NCBI RefSeq assembly: GCF_040712315.1
Contig: NC_134016.1
Coordinates: 19,523,390-19,587,389, forward strand
From: Castanea sativa
Taxonomy: Eukaryota > Streptophyta > Magnoliopsida > Fagales > Fagaceae
Length of the DNA: 64,000 nt
Direction of reading: 5' to 3'
Positions 45,582 to 58,099 of the stretch are shown here, in pieces. Numbering within the stretch: position 1 is the first letter of the stretch; each line of letters opens with the position of its first letter. Below the pieces are notes generated by a model. It saw only the letters and a list, made by a program, of their open reading frames with translations, did not search any database and was not told the DNA's origin. Both the position numbers and the translations under genes were made by a program.

Positions 45582-47483
45582 AGAAGGTAAGGCGGTTCTT
45601 TCTTTCTTTTGGTTTCTTTCTAGCAACTCCAATATGTAAATGTCCTTAAGACCGTTAGCACTATCAAGTTTGCAACTCTGTGGTTCACCGAGTAATATTG
45701 CTATAGTTACCATTTCTTACTGGCTAGATTTTAAAACTAATATACTTGATTTTTATCATTGCTTGAAGTTATGAATCGAAACTAATGTTAGTTTATGTTT
45801 TGGTATCTGAAAGATGTTCTCGTATGGTTTTACATGAAATATGGTAGATTGTGACCTGTTATGTTTGTCTTTATTGTTTGTTTTTGTTTCTTGGTGAAAT
45901 TTTATGGCTTTGTTATACTTTTGAAGGAGAATTTACATACGATGTAAATAATTCTGTCATATGTCTTTTGGGTTTTAGTTGGACAATATTGAGCTTATCT
46001 ACTAATGTTGCAAAAATTTTTCTATTAGAACTTTAAATTTTTTCTATTAGAACTTTTGCCAACCAAGTATTGAAATTCCTTTCCTTTTTGTTTTTTTGGG
46101 TGAGATTGAGAAAATATTGCAGGTTTACTGCTTGATGTCTTGGAAAAGTAAAAAGTAATATCCAGTTCTTGAACCTTGATGACAATCCTATGTTGTAGTC
46201 TTCTTGATCGAGGTAGGGGGATTGTTATATTAGAGGTAATGTTGCATGTGTTCCAACACTTGGCCTAATGAGTTTGACTGATTCCTACTAGGTATTGAAA
46301 TTCGAAGTTATTATGGTTGATTTGTGTGTAGGTGAAAGTCGTATTCGTAGTGTTTTCTTTTTTGGATAAACTTATTCATTGCTTTTTTGACATTTTTATT
46401 CAGTTTTTTATTTGATCTTAGGCATCATTTTTCTGTGGACTAATTGGTTTTTACGATGTCAACTAAAAAAAACAAAAAAAATCAACTAACCTAGCATGAA
46501 TGAAGGTGCACAATCGGGATACAATAGATAGTCATCAAAGCTTCACTAATTTAGACTGCCCTGAATACATTATGTTTGGAAATATATAGAATTTTTGGCT
46601 ACATAGAACACTTCTTTGCCTTTTTAGTTTGGAAACATATGGAGTTAAAAGGGATAAAAGGATGGTAGGGATAAACGCAAGTCTTTTTTTTCAGAAAACC
46701 GTTTATGTTTTTTAAAGGTGAAAATGATTTTGATTTATAAAAAAAAAGTTTAAATGTTTTCTGCCTATATACTGTAATTTTCCGTTGACTAAAATTTTTT
46801 GACACACCAAATACCTGAAAACACAATATCAGTTTATGCCAAAAACAAATGAAACCTTAAGAGTTTTGTTGTTTTTTGGATTTGTAAGTAGTTATACATG
46901 CACTCGACGGTTCTTGAATCATGACCTCACACTCCTTTCCATTATTGTTGGAAGCAGAAGTTCCATTTAAGCTAGAGTTGGCTAGGACCCTAAAGATTTT
47001 GTGATGCTTTGTCTGCTTAGAATGGAGCAAGTGACCCTACCAAAGGGTAAAGTTAGGGACTGCATTTTTTTTTTTGTTGCCTGGTATAGAGATTTATAAA
47101 TTCATCATTTCCTAAACCAAAATATTTGGCATGTTGGTTAAAATTACCTATTTTGAAAAGGAATAAAGGATACAAGCTCTAGGAATATAAATTTTTTTTT
47201 TTCACTTTTTTGAAACTGTAGAACTTTTGAATGCTCCTAGTACTTGCATTTTTAGTGTCATTATTAAATTTTAGAATTTTATTTATTTGACTTTCTTGTC
47301 CCTGACTTCTTTATTATTTTATTTCAAGGCAACAACCAGCCTTGCTTTTGTTATGGGAATGGAACTAAGGTTTGTAAGCTTCACCATATTTTTCTAAGGA
47401 TCATAAAATTAAAGAAGCGTGTTTATTATTTATTTATTTGTTTATGAAGTTGAATACAGTTGAGTCTTTACTTTTCTTGCTAG

Positions 47484-47553
47484 TGGTGTAAGGCCCTTTG
47501 GAGTTTCTCTGCTAGTTGCTGGGTTTGATAACTATGGACCAGAATTATACCAG
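47484..47553 (+). pseudogene. PAB1: PAB1-like exon GVRPF
   Basis: Between TGCTAG and CAG|GTATTT the frame reads GVRPFGVSLLVAGFDNYGPE and then LYQ, an uninterrupted exon of proteasome alpha-2. This is the exon that should follow the EPIPV exon found at 18 and 26 kb. A damaged KKFR exon end follows at about 47,860-47,880. The other exons are not here, so it is a fragment. Confidence 0.82.
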
Positions 47554-47839
47554 GTATTTGTTTTTCTGATATGCTTTAAATTATAGTTACTAACTAGCTC
47601 CAATTTAGGATTGGATTGTGTAATGGGTTGCACCTCTGAACATTTTGGCATACAGAAAACTTCTTTTACACTAAATTTATGAAATTCTGTTGGCATTTCC
47701 TTGTCTGAAATGCAATATGATTTACTCTTTAAAATATTAATTGATGCTGTTAGTGACTTAATATTGACTAGTTGTAAATGTGAATTTTCCAAGCTGGTTG
47801 TAGCATAAAAAGAGAGTATAATTATGTGATAAAGGTTTC

Positions 47840-48010
47840 TTCTATTACTTTGGCTTAATTAGCACCGAAAAGAAATTCGGGTAAACTTCGTTTTTCTTCC
47901 TCACTAAGAATGTGGATTGTTATACTTGATGTGAATTGGTCTTGGTTTGGGTTGATATTACAAGTACCTTGCGTAAATTTCACATTTATAAACTGTTTTA
48001 TATAATCCTT
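47840..48010 (+). repeat. Copy of the 18.94-19.10 / 19.51-19.65 kb block
   Basis: Shared text from AGCACCGA.AAGAAATTC through TTGGTTTGGGTTGATATT to ACATTTATAAACTG. Three copies exist in the window. Confidence 0.8.
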
Positions 48011-49705
48011 CTTTCTGTGTTTGATTTTATGTCTTTGGCATGCGTCTTTCCATCCCTTTGACTTTCTCCTCAAATCCCCAAACTGAACCATTGTTAACCA
48101 CACCCCTTTGTTGTGGTGTTGGTTTTAATTACGATTGATTGATTATATCTATATAATTTTGACATGTTGGGTATCTTTGAGTTTTATGAGTCTTTCATTG
48201 AGTATTTGACGATTTTGCAATTTATAATTTTTTAGTTATGTTAGAATATATATATATATATATTGTTTAATTTCTGTGACTCAAATAAGGCAAAATCGTT
48301 TGCCAACCTTCCAGTTTGTTGGTGTTGATGATGAGAAAAGCTAGAAGTGCTAGTAAGATTGTTTGCTGGAATCTACTTATTTTTACTGGCATTTCATTGG
48401 TTCACTCTCTTTTTTTTGGGGTCTATAAGATTAATTTTGAGATTTTTATTTTGAACAACTTATTTACAGAAAATAACCAATGGCTTAAATTTTTTTTGAT
48501 GGGATAATAATTTGCATGAACAAGTTCTTTCTTTTTTGCACTTTTTTTTGGTGTGGAGAATTTGTTTAACTCGAAAAACATAGCAAAGATTGAGGTCTAC
48601 TGATGTAGACATACACAAATCTTGAGATAGTCTTTATTTTAGTTGTGCCTTTCTTATCTTCTACTTATCAAAAGCTTCTAAATTGATGTCGAATTTGTTC
48701 AAACAATTTCAGCAAAGCCTTTTGTGCTTTTGGTTTTATTGCCCATTGCATCATAATCATGAGTCTTTCGGTTTCCTAGTGGTTTTGGCTCTTTGTCTAC
48801 CTCCAACCACTTATATGCTATAAGTGTGTGCCTTTTCAATGTGTACTCCATGTGATTATGTACAGTGGTAAGTGAGGGAGTTCAATAATGATATATAGTG
48901 GCATAGGTGTGAGCTGGAAGGGGTAACTGAAAGGTACTCTTTTTATTGGAAAAATATGAACTTTTCATGCATAATCCTACTTCTATTGGAAAGTAGACCA
49001 CGACATTGTTTGGATTTTCTCCCTTATTTGTGGAAATTGTTCATTTGAAGATCATGAAATGACTTAAATGAGTTCATACTTAAATGAGTTCATTGAGTAT
49101 GCTACTTATAAAATAGGTAAGGAATTATTTTTAGGGATTTTGCAAGAGAAAAGGAAGTTCTACATCTTTCTTCAATATGAGTTCGTTTCCTTTTGTTTTA
49201 TTTTTTTATTTTTTTTATTTTTTCTCTTTAAACATACATACATACGTATATGAATTCTCTTGTTGGATTTTATTTGAAGCATGGAGAATTAGTCATTGAA
49301 CATGATACTAAAGTTATTAATGAGCTCAATTAAGTCCATAACTGTACGTTGACAAAAATAATTTACTTATGTGATTTGAATTCTTATGTACTTGATAGTT
49401 TTGAAGTTTGTTCCTCTCTCTTTCTTGATGGTCTTTTCCAGCCCTTTGATTCTATTGTATTGCTTTAGGCAACAATTAATATATTTGGATATATCTCCAG
49501 ACATTGATGTTTTATCGGATCTTCTTTTGCAGCCGGCAGTATTTGTACCCTTCTTTCATCCTCTTTGGTTTTTCATTTTTGTTTTTAAATATTTGATTAA
49601 ATTGTTTCTTAGCAATATTTGTGTTCCAAAATTTGATCTCGATTCAGATGTTGCATTTTGAAACTATGTGCTGCCTATAGCAACTCACAAATTCTTGCTT
49701 GCCAT
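48011..49705 (+). other. Mosaic of small duplicated pieces, no gene
   Basis: 48,303-48,370 matches the GTTGATGATGAGAAAAGC phrase of 20.27 and 21.17 kb. 48,930-49,330 matches 15,180-15,390. A (TA)n run lies near 48,249-48,263. Open frames (for example 49,386-49,661) show no family resemblance. Confidence 0.5.
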
Positions 49706-49709
49706 GTAG

Positions 49710-49775
49710 GAATGTGGAGAAGAATCTATTCTCTGGACCTATACCTGAAAAATTGCTGAGTGTTCCAAATTTTAG
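49710..49775 (+). pseudogene. STRUBBELIG-receptor-family LRR exon
   Basis: Bounded by CATGTAG and TTTTAG|GTGCTT. It encodes NVEKNLFSGPIPEKLLSVPN and then FR, very close to the last leucine-rich repeat exon of plant STRUBBELIG-receptor-family kinases. The 66-bp exon is uninterrupted, but no neighbouring exon of that gene is visible. Confidence 0.75.
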
Positions 49776-50399
49776 GTGCTTTGGATTTTTTTTTTTTGTC
49801 TTATATATATATATATATATATGGATTGCCTTTTAACATGGATTTGGTTTTGTTGTGTATGCCAAATCCTGGAGCTAGTAATGTTAGTGCTTCTCTTATG
49901 GTCTCTTTTTAATTAATACAGAACTCGATACTTCTTTCTTTCTTTATTTTTGAATTTTTCTATTTCTTTTTGGATATTAAGCTAGTTTGCAATGGTATTG
50001 TTTTACCTAACTTGAGACATGGAGTTTGTTGGTTGCTTATATAGAATGCTCATGTTAGGCTAGGAGCTCAGAAAACAGATATCTTTGTTGTCTCTTTTAT
50101 TGCTAACCTAAAAAAACCACAACTTGTAGATTTCACACTTTTGTGAGGAGGTCTTTTGTCATCCATGTTTAGTGAATTAGAAACTGATATTTTTATCTTT
50201 TTTTTGTATATGTATTTGCATGAGATCTGTTGACCACCCTCTGTTCACCAAAATTTCAAGTCTGCGAATCTTCACCTTAATTAACACGCAGTTAGACGTT
50301 CACACGCTAAAATGCTTTGATGATTGTACTTGAGTGCTAAGGTGATTGGGCAGTAAGAGGTATGTGTACTTAGGTACTTAAATTTTCTTAAGCTGTTAT

Positions 50400-51385
50400 G
50401 CTCACATACGTATATGCTCTCACACTCACATGTTCACTTAAGTGTCACTCCTTTAAAGTACTTATTCATTAATTGTCATTAAGCATCTTACTTATCTTTA
50501 TATTTACAAGTGCTCAGACTCGGATGATGATGATGATGATCACATGTTCACATGTCTACTATATTGCTTTGATGATCACACGCTTACATGTCTACTTTAT
50601 TTGATGATCACATGCTTATATGTTCACTTGATTTGATGTTCACATGCTCCTCTGTACACATGCTTCTACAATCATTTGCTCCCATGTCTATATGCGTTGA
50701 TGATTGTATGCTCCCATGTCTAGATTCTTTGACGATCCTATGCCCACATGCCTATATGCCCTCAAAAGTCACTTTGATGATCACTTGCTCATATGCCCGT
50801 ATTCTCTCATGCTCGCATGTTCTTACATGCTTGGTTGTGCAGTTGGACATTTATGCGCTCAAATGTTTGATGAATGTGCTTATTCATTGTTTCACAGGAC
50901 TTATTCATATGTTTTGATTAAGCATCAACCTTTTGTATGTATCAACATGTGCACACACTTGGATGATGATATATTTATATGCTTGGAGGCAGATGTGAGC
51001 ATGTAGTTGGATGCTCGGGCACTCACATTCTTTGATGATTAGGCTTATATACTAAGGGGATTGGACTGTAACATGTTATGTATTTGGATGCTTAAATGCT
51101 CATGTACACTTGGATGCTTGGTACACTTGGACCGTAACAGGTTTACTTGGATGCTTAGATGCTTAAATGCTCATGCGAAGCATGCAGTTGGATTGTAGAT
51201 GTAGGTACACTTGGATTCTTAATGCTTTGTTGATCACATTCTCACATATCTACTTGCTTTGATAATCACATTCTCATATCTACTTGCTTTGATAGTCACA
51301 TGCTCTTATGTTCACATGCTTTGATGATCACATGCTTCTATGTTTACATGCTTCGATGATTGTATGCTCCTATGTCTACACTTAT
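50400..51385 (+). repeat. CACATG/GATGATCACATG satellite-like array
   Basis: Many degenerate units such as TTTGATGATCACATGCTT, CACATGTCTAC and TTGGATGCTTAAATGCTC. Open frames here are repeat translations, not genes. The style is shared with 27.7-29.6 and 39.3-39.5 kb. Confidence 0.75.
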
Positions 51386-51596
51386 AAGACCTTATCTCTA
51401 TTTAAAAAATTAGACATTTTATGCACTGGAGTGCTGAGAACCTAGTATCTTTTTTTGTTTTAAATAGGGTAGAGGTATCTTATAGAATCCTTTTGAGTTT
51501 AATAGTACTTTATGAACACCATATATTGCAATAATAAATTAATTATACATCCAAATGAGAGAAAGAGGAAAAGGGTTGGCTGGTTGGTGGGTCTAG

Positions 51597-53735
51597 TTTT
51601 TTTAATTTTTTAAAACATAAGAAAAGAAATTATTTAATGAAATATTTTCGTTACTTACCAAAAATAATCTTAAATGTTGAGGAAATTTGAAGAGAGAAAT
51701 TTTTGTAAGTGGTTCTTTCATCGATTGGCATTTGAAAGCACAAAGGAAAATTTGATAAACTATATTTGACAAATTTTATGCACCAAAAAAAATTGAAAAT
51801 CACTATTTTTTTAAGAAAGAAATGTCTGTAATGGCTAGTAATTAAGCATTTCGTTTGAGACGTCATTTTGGTTTATATCAAAGAAACTCGCACGTGCAAC
51901 CGTGCCAAGACGCTAAGGGCTAGTAATTATAAAACTCAATAGTCTTTTCAAATTTCTCTCTCTCTCTCCCTTTCTATACTTCACTTTTCTCTCTCAAAAA
52001 ATTCTCACTTTCACAGACTTTTCCAGATAACCCATCTTCAAATGCAGGAAATTTTCCCTCAAGAAAGTGGTTTTCCTTTTCCTTACCACAAAAACATATA
52101 GATTCAATTCAAGAAAACGGGTTCAAAGATTCTCCCCAGAAAATGAAAATCTGATCCTCTCTCTCTCTTCAAACGGTTTAAATTCATCTTCTATGTTTCT
52201 CTGAAGTGAAGCAAGGAGAGGAAGGAAGTCTCGCGATAACTCTACCACTCTCCAACAACACTGTTGCCAGTGGAGATCTATCCTTTAACCCTAACCCCAC
52301 CAAGAAGTCTTGCGATACCAAAGGAGGTTGTCACCGCCGTAAGCAGAAGAACTCCAAGGCCTGCCAAGCCCCCTCCAGCGTCACTGATGACGATGATTCC
52401 AAGGAGAACAACGATCCTCAACAGGTTTTTTTTTGGGTGTGATTTCATTTGTATGGGATATTGGAATCTGTGATAGCAAAGGTTGCTTAATGTTTAGTGG
52501 ATTTTGGTTTATGATAGTTGAAGTTAGGATTTATCATTTACGTGTGTTGAATTGAGTGGAGCATGGAGTTTTTCTTTGTGATTTATTTCCTGCTTTGTTT
52601 GTTTGTTTAGAAACCGAAGGAAAACAAGAGAAAGATTATAGGAAACTAGCACTTGATGAGATTTATTAAAAACTATTTAAATTAAAGAAAATATTTCACG
52701 AATATCTTTGAAATTGAGCAATGAAGTAATTGTTCTTGAACTCGAAGAAAAAGGAATATAAGCTTGAACTCTTTAAGGTGTAACATTTATGGGGGTAAAA
52801 TTTTCTGTTTGGATATTTGAAATCTGGATAGAAGGTAACCCTTTTGGAAACAAAGTAATCTTCCCTCTCTCTGATGGAGTTTAATTGAGAGTTTATTTCT
52901 GTTTAGTTTTCACATTACTAGAGAAGAAAAACTGAATAAGATAGATGAATTTCGTCTTCAAATTAAGCTGGTTTTGCATTAGCTTGAAAAAAGAGTATTA
53001 AGATCTTATAATACCCATATTCATGTTGTCCAATGAATTATAAATCAGGAAGTTTTGTTACATGGTTCTGAACATGTTTATTTCTCTTATATGTTGGAAA
53101 TTTGTAGACATTTCCGCAAGTTGAAGTGGAGTATGTCCCAGAGCCTGCTGAGCTTGATGATGGAATGGATGAAGAATTTAGAAAGATTTTTAGCAAATTC
53201 AGTTTCCGTGAAACTACCGAGACTCAGGTTAAAGGAATCCTCCCCCATCCCTTTTTATGTAATATTGACTTTATGTTATTCTATTTTCCGCTAGGAGAAG
53301 TATGAGCCTGACATGATGCATTAATTATTCTACCCATTCAGGATAGTGATAACAAGGATGAGTCTGCTGAAAATGCAGCCTCAACCATGAAGGCTGACTC
53401 AGACTCAGTCTCAGAAGAACAGGACAACCCACAAAAAGAGAGGTGTGTCGAACAAGAAGAGGAGGGTATATATGACTTGTTAATAAATATATCAATCGAT
53501 ATTTTGTATATTTTCATATAGTTGTTATGATTGCAACAGTTTGTCATAAAAGATTAAAGGATTTCTGTTTTTGTCTTTCAACTACAACGGCGGATGAAGA
53601 TTGCTTAACTGAAGCAAATTTTCTCAAGGCCTGATGTTGTTGAGGTAGGGATATTTGCTTGTGCTTTGTTGTTTCTTCTTATTATTCTTCTTGTTATTGT
53701 TCTGTGGTTATATACATTTCATTCATTTCTAGGTG
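51597..53735 (+). repeat. Segmental duplication with 10.99-12.48 kb
   Basis: Carries the uninterrupted version: no foldback insert near 51.75-51.88 kb, and the ~1.05 kb from 52,588 to about 53,630 that copy A has lost. Confidence 0.85.
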
Positions 53736-54450
53736 TGGGATGCAACCTCTGCAGACCTGAAGTTGTTGGTGTTTTTGAAATCATACAGGAACACTGTGCC
53801 TGTCCCAAGGCATTGTTGTCAGACACATAAATTTTTGCAGTTTAGTAAGCATCACTAGAATTGAAGACTAAGGGTTAAAAATTAAAATGTGCATGCATGA
53901 CTTGTGGAAATAGTGAACCTGTGGGATTTAGAGAATAGGGTGTAGGAAGATCAAGTTGATAAGGTTTCTCTTATATGCGTATATGTGGTTCTTGCAGGGG
54001 AGCTGCTGTGACAATCATGGAGACTAGACTTGTAGGTGTTTGGCAATGAGCACCCTTAAATGATTTCTTTGTTCATGTATTTGCTGGTGGGGGTGGGGGG
54101 GCTTTGATATTTATATGATGCCATATATGGGGAAATTTTAACTCTTTTAGTTTTATAAAAGAGTACCTTTGCATGATATATGTTGGGGATTTGTTTACAT
54201 TTGAGTTGCTAATTAATCTGCTTTGAATTTACAGATGCCTTTCCATTGTGCTTAATATGCTTGGGCTGAATTCCTCTTAAATTTGAAAATTTTTTACTCT
54301 TGCAGAATTATCATTCTATTTTGCTAGTGCAATTACTTGTGTCTCATTATTGGGTATTCTTTTTTCCAGGGCAAGTGTGGTATTGAGAAACAGCCATTTC
54401 AGCTTCCTAATTTTTTTTTTGCGGCAATATGAATTGAGAAAATCAGACAG
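52206..54450 (+). pseudogene. SF3B2: SF3B2-like (SAP145) 5' gene region, copy B, six exons
   Basis: Exon 1 (to 52,424) keeps GDLSFNPNPTKKS...DDDDSKENNDPQQ, but the original ATG is replaced. Exon 2 (53,108-53,227) reads VEVEYVPEPAELDDGMDEEF then RKIFSKFSF. Exon 3 (53,342-53,465) reads DKD/DNKDESAENAA..., with a one-base loss near its end. Exon 4 (53,584-53,644) has RRMKIA, a TAA in place of Glu, then LKQIFSRPDVVE. Exon 5 (53,733-53,840) has VWDATSADLKLLVFLKSYRN and PVPRHCCQ (family has HWCQ). Exon 6 (54,370-54,450) has GKCGIEKQPFQLPNF, then a TGA. All GT/AG borders survive. Later exons (PSP and acidic regions) are absent. The parent encodes a U2 snRNP SF3b subunit. Confidence 0.9.
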
Positions 54451-56638
54451 GTTAGTACAATTTCATGATTTTGAGATGAGGAATAATAAAATTATCTTTG
54501 TGTAGCTGTATGGCCACCTTTATCTTGTCAAAAAATTTTCGTTGTGGGATGTTTTTGGCTTTATATTATTATTATTATTATTATTATTTTCCTGTTACAT
54601 TTTTTCCCATCTCCATGGTCCTTGTAGCTGTTTTTCTATTGTTAATCTTGAAACTTTTCCTGGTGTTTTGAGTCTCAGCTATATCTTTTAAGTTTTTTTT
54701 TTCCTGGATAAGTAATAAATACCTTAAAAATGTACAAAAGAGCATGACCCTTTTACATGAGATGTATTCAAAAGATTTTCCCCAGAAAATCTGGTGAGGG
54801 GGTTTTCCATGCCGCTGCTGGCTGATGATGCCTATGTCAGAGAGGAAGACTAATGGGCTTTTTTGTGCTTTCATATGGTTTAGACTAATGGGTTTTTTTC
54901 CTGGATTCTGATTTTTTTTTAATTGAATTTTAAGTTCCTATTGATTTTGATTCTTGTCAGTAATGAAAAACTTCTTTGGTCAGAGAGGAAGATTAAGTTC
55001 CTGTTGATTTTGATTCATTATATAACTAGATGCTTACACATAGAAAATAAACATTCATTCAATAATAGTAGTGATTTATGAGTTGTTGATTTTACCTACT
55101 TGAGAGATCTCCGCTGAGTAGTATGAATAAGTCACTTCGCATCAAATTTTTAATAAAGTTAAATTGGATACATACATGCCTCAAAATTTTATATATATAT
55201 ATATATATATATATTATAGATGATGCGCTAAAAAAGGAATGCAATAAGAAATATAACAAATAAAAATTATGCATTAGGATTTTTAAATTTATCAATGGTT
55301 AGGGTTAGAGGTATTTTTGATAGATGACTAATTTTTCCAAAAGCTTAAATTTTTAGAAAATGGTATATGTAATTATTTATCTAATAATTCTAATGCTTTC
55401 TCTCATGTGTGGGTTGAGACTCCCCTTTAACAAGTGGAGCTCAACACATGGAATTTAAATGAAAGGCAGAGCAAAGACAAAATTTAAATTCAGGATCTCG
55501 TGCTTTGATAGTATTATAAATTACCAATTGTCTCAAAAGTAAGTTTAAGTAGTCAAGAATTGAGGGAATTTAATTATTTAAACATTACTGACCCACACTC
55601 CATTTCTATGAATTGCTTAGCACAGCTTCACTGCTTAGGGGTTCTTTTGAACTGTCAGACGAATAATCTCTATGCCCACATCAAAGATAAATGTGGCCTT
55701 TTTTCCAATCTTGTTGCAGGTCTTCAATTGCCAAGGTAACAAACAAAGCAGCTTGGATTTTTAAGAAATTTTCATTTTATGTTTTTTAGTATGTACTGCA
55801 TTATACTTAAGTCCTCGATTCCTTTTTATCACAGTGAGGAGATCTGGGGGGAAATCATGTTTGTTCTGCACAAAGTTTCTATCTTCCAATATGCATCAGA
55901 AGATGGTGAACTGATGTTTTATTAGCCTTTTGTCCTAAGCTCTTGCACCTGGTGGGGAATACCCTCATGAAGACCCAAGTTGATGACGTCCACTTGAATT
56001 GTCTAGGTTTATCATCAATTGCGCCTAGTCATCTCTTTCTTTGTTTCTTGCAAATTCAATTTCGGTTTCTACTTATTTCCTTTGGGATGTCTAGTTGGAG
56101 AGGTAGCAAGACGTGACCAGAATTTTGGTCAGGATCAAATGCCAAGAGCCCTTTCCATTTTGGTGTTAGAATAATAAGAACAAGAGCCTCAATCACTAAA
56201 TAATCATACATAGGACATCTAAGTTACATTTCATCATGATATTATATGGTGATGTTAAGGGCTTTTTAGATTTGACATGAACATTTAACATGGCACAAAA
56301 GCAATTTGATTTAATTTTCTTTGATACATTTCAAGTGTGGTTGGAAGGATTTAAACACTAGATGTCTCTGTTGGAAACACTAGAAGATGCCATCTGACCT
56401 AAAGGTCATTGGCAAGCACTTTAAATGGCTCATGAGCAAGTAATGAGTTTCATCAAAGAGAATAAACTTGTTTAAGCTAGCTCTAAAAATCTAGGGTGAA
56501 CTCTAGAAACCTGTTGCCCATATATTGGACTCAACTATAAGGCAAAACTTGTTGAATACTATATAGCCACAAGTAGCCGTCACTCTGGTACAAATTAAAA
56601 ACTCACCAGTCCAGATGCCACTATATCATTTTTAAATC
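54451..56638 (+). other. No gene; one duplicated patch and a (TA)n run
   Basis: 54,775-54,900 matches 16,590-16,720 (GAGGGGGTTTTCCATGCCGC, GACTAATGGG). ATT repeats lie near 54,566-54,590 and (TA)n near 55,189-55,215. CTTGTTGCAGGTCTTCAATTG near 55,709 resembles a splice border, but I cannot identify an exon. Confidence 0.5.
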
Positions 56639-56956
56639 ATGATCATTTCATTTTCATCAATATCATTGTTTTCTTTCAACAAACAGTTTTCAAGTCATTC
56701 TTGCTTAGCACTTTTGACGGTGTTTGCTCAGAGAGGGTTTTTCGCTAGGGTGAATGCAAATGAGGAAAGCAGCATTATTCTATATGAAGCAGATAATTTC
56801 ATGCAAGAACCTAAAGATAGAGAAGATGGGCCTCGTTTGAATATCATTTTTGCTGAGGCCATCAAAGGTCCATTGCTTTTGTCAGGCAGACAAGTCCAAC
56901 TGGGCACACTATATTTACTGTTTCATTATTTGTCTTGCGAAGGTGCTTCAAGATAG
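56639..56956 (+). other. 105-codon open frame, unidentified
   Basis: The frame contains FAQRGFFARVNANEESSIIL and DREDGPRLNIIFAEAIKGPL. It looks protein-like in composition, especially the charged middle, but I do not recognise the family and no splice borders are certain. It could be an exon of an unrelated gene or chance. Confidence 0.3.
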
Positions 56957-57014
56957 CAGACCCAAGTCCTGGTGGAAGAAAATATTGCAGATTTTGTGTT
57001 TGAAATACTTATGT

Positions 57015-57148
57015 CCTGTTTGGTTGGTTAGTTCTAATTAACATTTTCATATTTTAAACAACCTTACACACATTTCAACACACTTTTTCACCCATACATA
57101 TATCAAAAACACCCAAACAACATTACTCAAACTAACCAACCAAACAGG
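57015..57148. mobile_element. 134-bp MITE with 19-bp perfect TIRs
   Basis: Begins CCTGTTTGGTTGGTTAGTT and ends with its exact reverse complement, AACTAACCAACCAAACAGG. The interior shows ACAACCTTACACAC...CACACTTTTTCACCCA, similar to the interior of the 22.55 kb MITE, so they may be related. Flanks ACTTATGT and CCCTTAGA give no clean target duplication. Confidence 0.85.
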
Positions 57149-57477
57149 CCCTTAGATTGTCAGGTGAAGTAACTTGCATTGCATATTAATTCAAACAAAA
57201 AGCAAAAGGGTGCTCTGCATAATTTAACATGAGTTGTTAGAGTACCTGCTATAACCAGAGATGCTGCCTTTTAGGCTGGCCAATGATTGATCAAATCAAA
57301 TAAATGGTTCGGTTCATGGAAAATTTGCATATCTTGTCTAGCCTGCCTCAATACTTCTCATATAAAAATTGTTCTTGAAAAACTTGATTCTAATTATGTT
57401 ATTTGCTGAATATCTCCAAGCTAAATGAATTAATGTGTATCAGCCTTGTGCAATTTGTATACTCTTTAGGTCTCTCT

Positions 57478-57508
57478 CTCTATTTCTATCTATCTATCTA
57501 TCTATCTA
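57478..57508 (+). repeat. (TATC)n microsatellite
   Basis: Several consecutive CTAT units after a TCTCTCTC run, followed by an A tract. Confidence 0.85.
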
Positions 57509-58099
57509 ATTTAAAAAAAATTAATAGTGAATTTATTGTCCTGCAAACTCTAGTGTTGTGCTAATGAACTTTCTCTATTTACAAACAGAATGTAAGGATC
57601 CAGTTGTCAACTCTTGCATTCAGGTACTTGAATTAATTTTCATGTTCCTGTTGTTTTAAAAGATTTTTTAAATTTAGTTTCTATGTTTCTCCTCTGAAAT
57701 TTGTGACGTGAAGTTTATTGATTAATATGATCTTTCATGTATAACTACTTTAAAAAAAAAAAAAAAAATTGTTCTTTGTAGCTCAAACCGATTCCTTGTG
57801 TTTACAAAGAAACTTTATTTGGATCTTGTTATGGAAGCTTATCTTAAAAATACTGTGAGAATAGAGAAGTAGTAATGAAGGAAACATTTATAAATTTTTT
57901 TTAAGAATAGCCAAAGAAAATGTTTCTGAAGTGTGCGGATCATACAGATTTGAGAGATCAAAACCTTTCTCCCATAAAAAATTGATAGTTTTAATGTTTG
58001 AAGATTAGCCATCTGGAATTTTTTTTATTTTCCATTCTGTATTGATTGTATATATATGTGTGTGTGTGTATTATTAATTGTTTGTTTCTCCAACTACAG

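Larger units (their letters stand above)
44180..46945 (+). repeat. Second copy of the 23.62-26.35 kb duplication
   Basis: Collinear with the first copy, with small indels (for example an extra GAACTTTAAATTTTTTCTATT near 46,025). At its right end it joins TTGTTGGAAGCAGAAGTTCC instead of the PAB1-bearing block, so the junction differs. Confidence 0.92.

Noticed and set aside
50588..51006. Two ~100-codon open frames near 50.6-51.0 kb
   Set aside because: They read through the CACATG repeat array. Met/His/Ser periodicity reflects the repeat, not a protein family.
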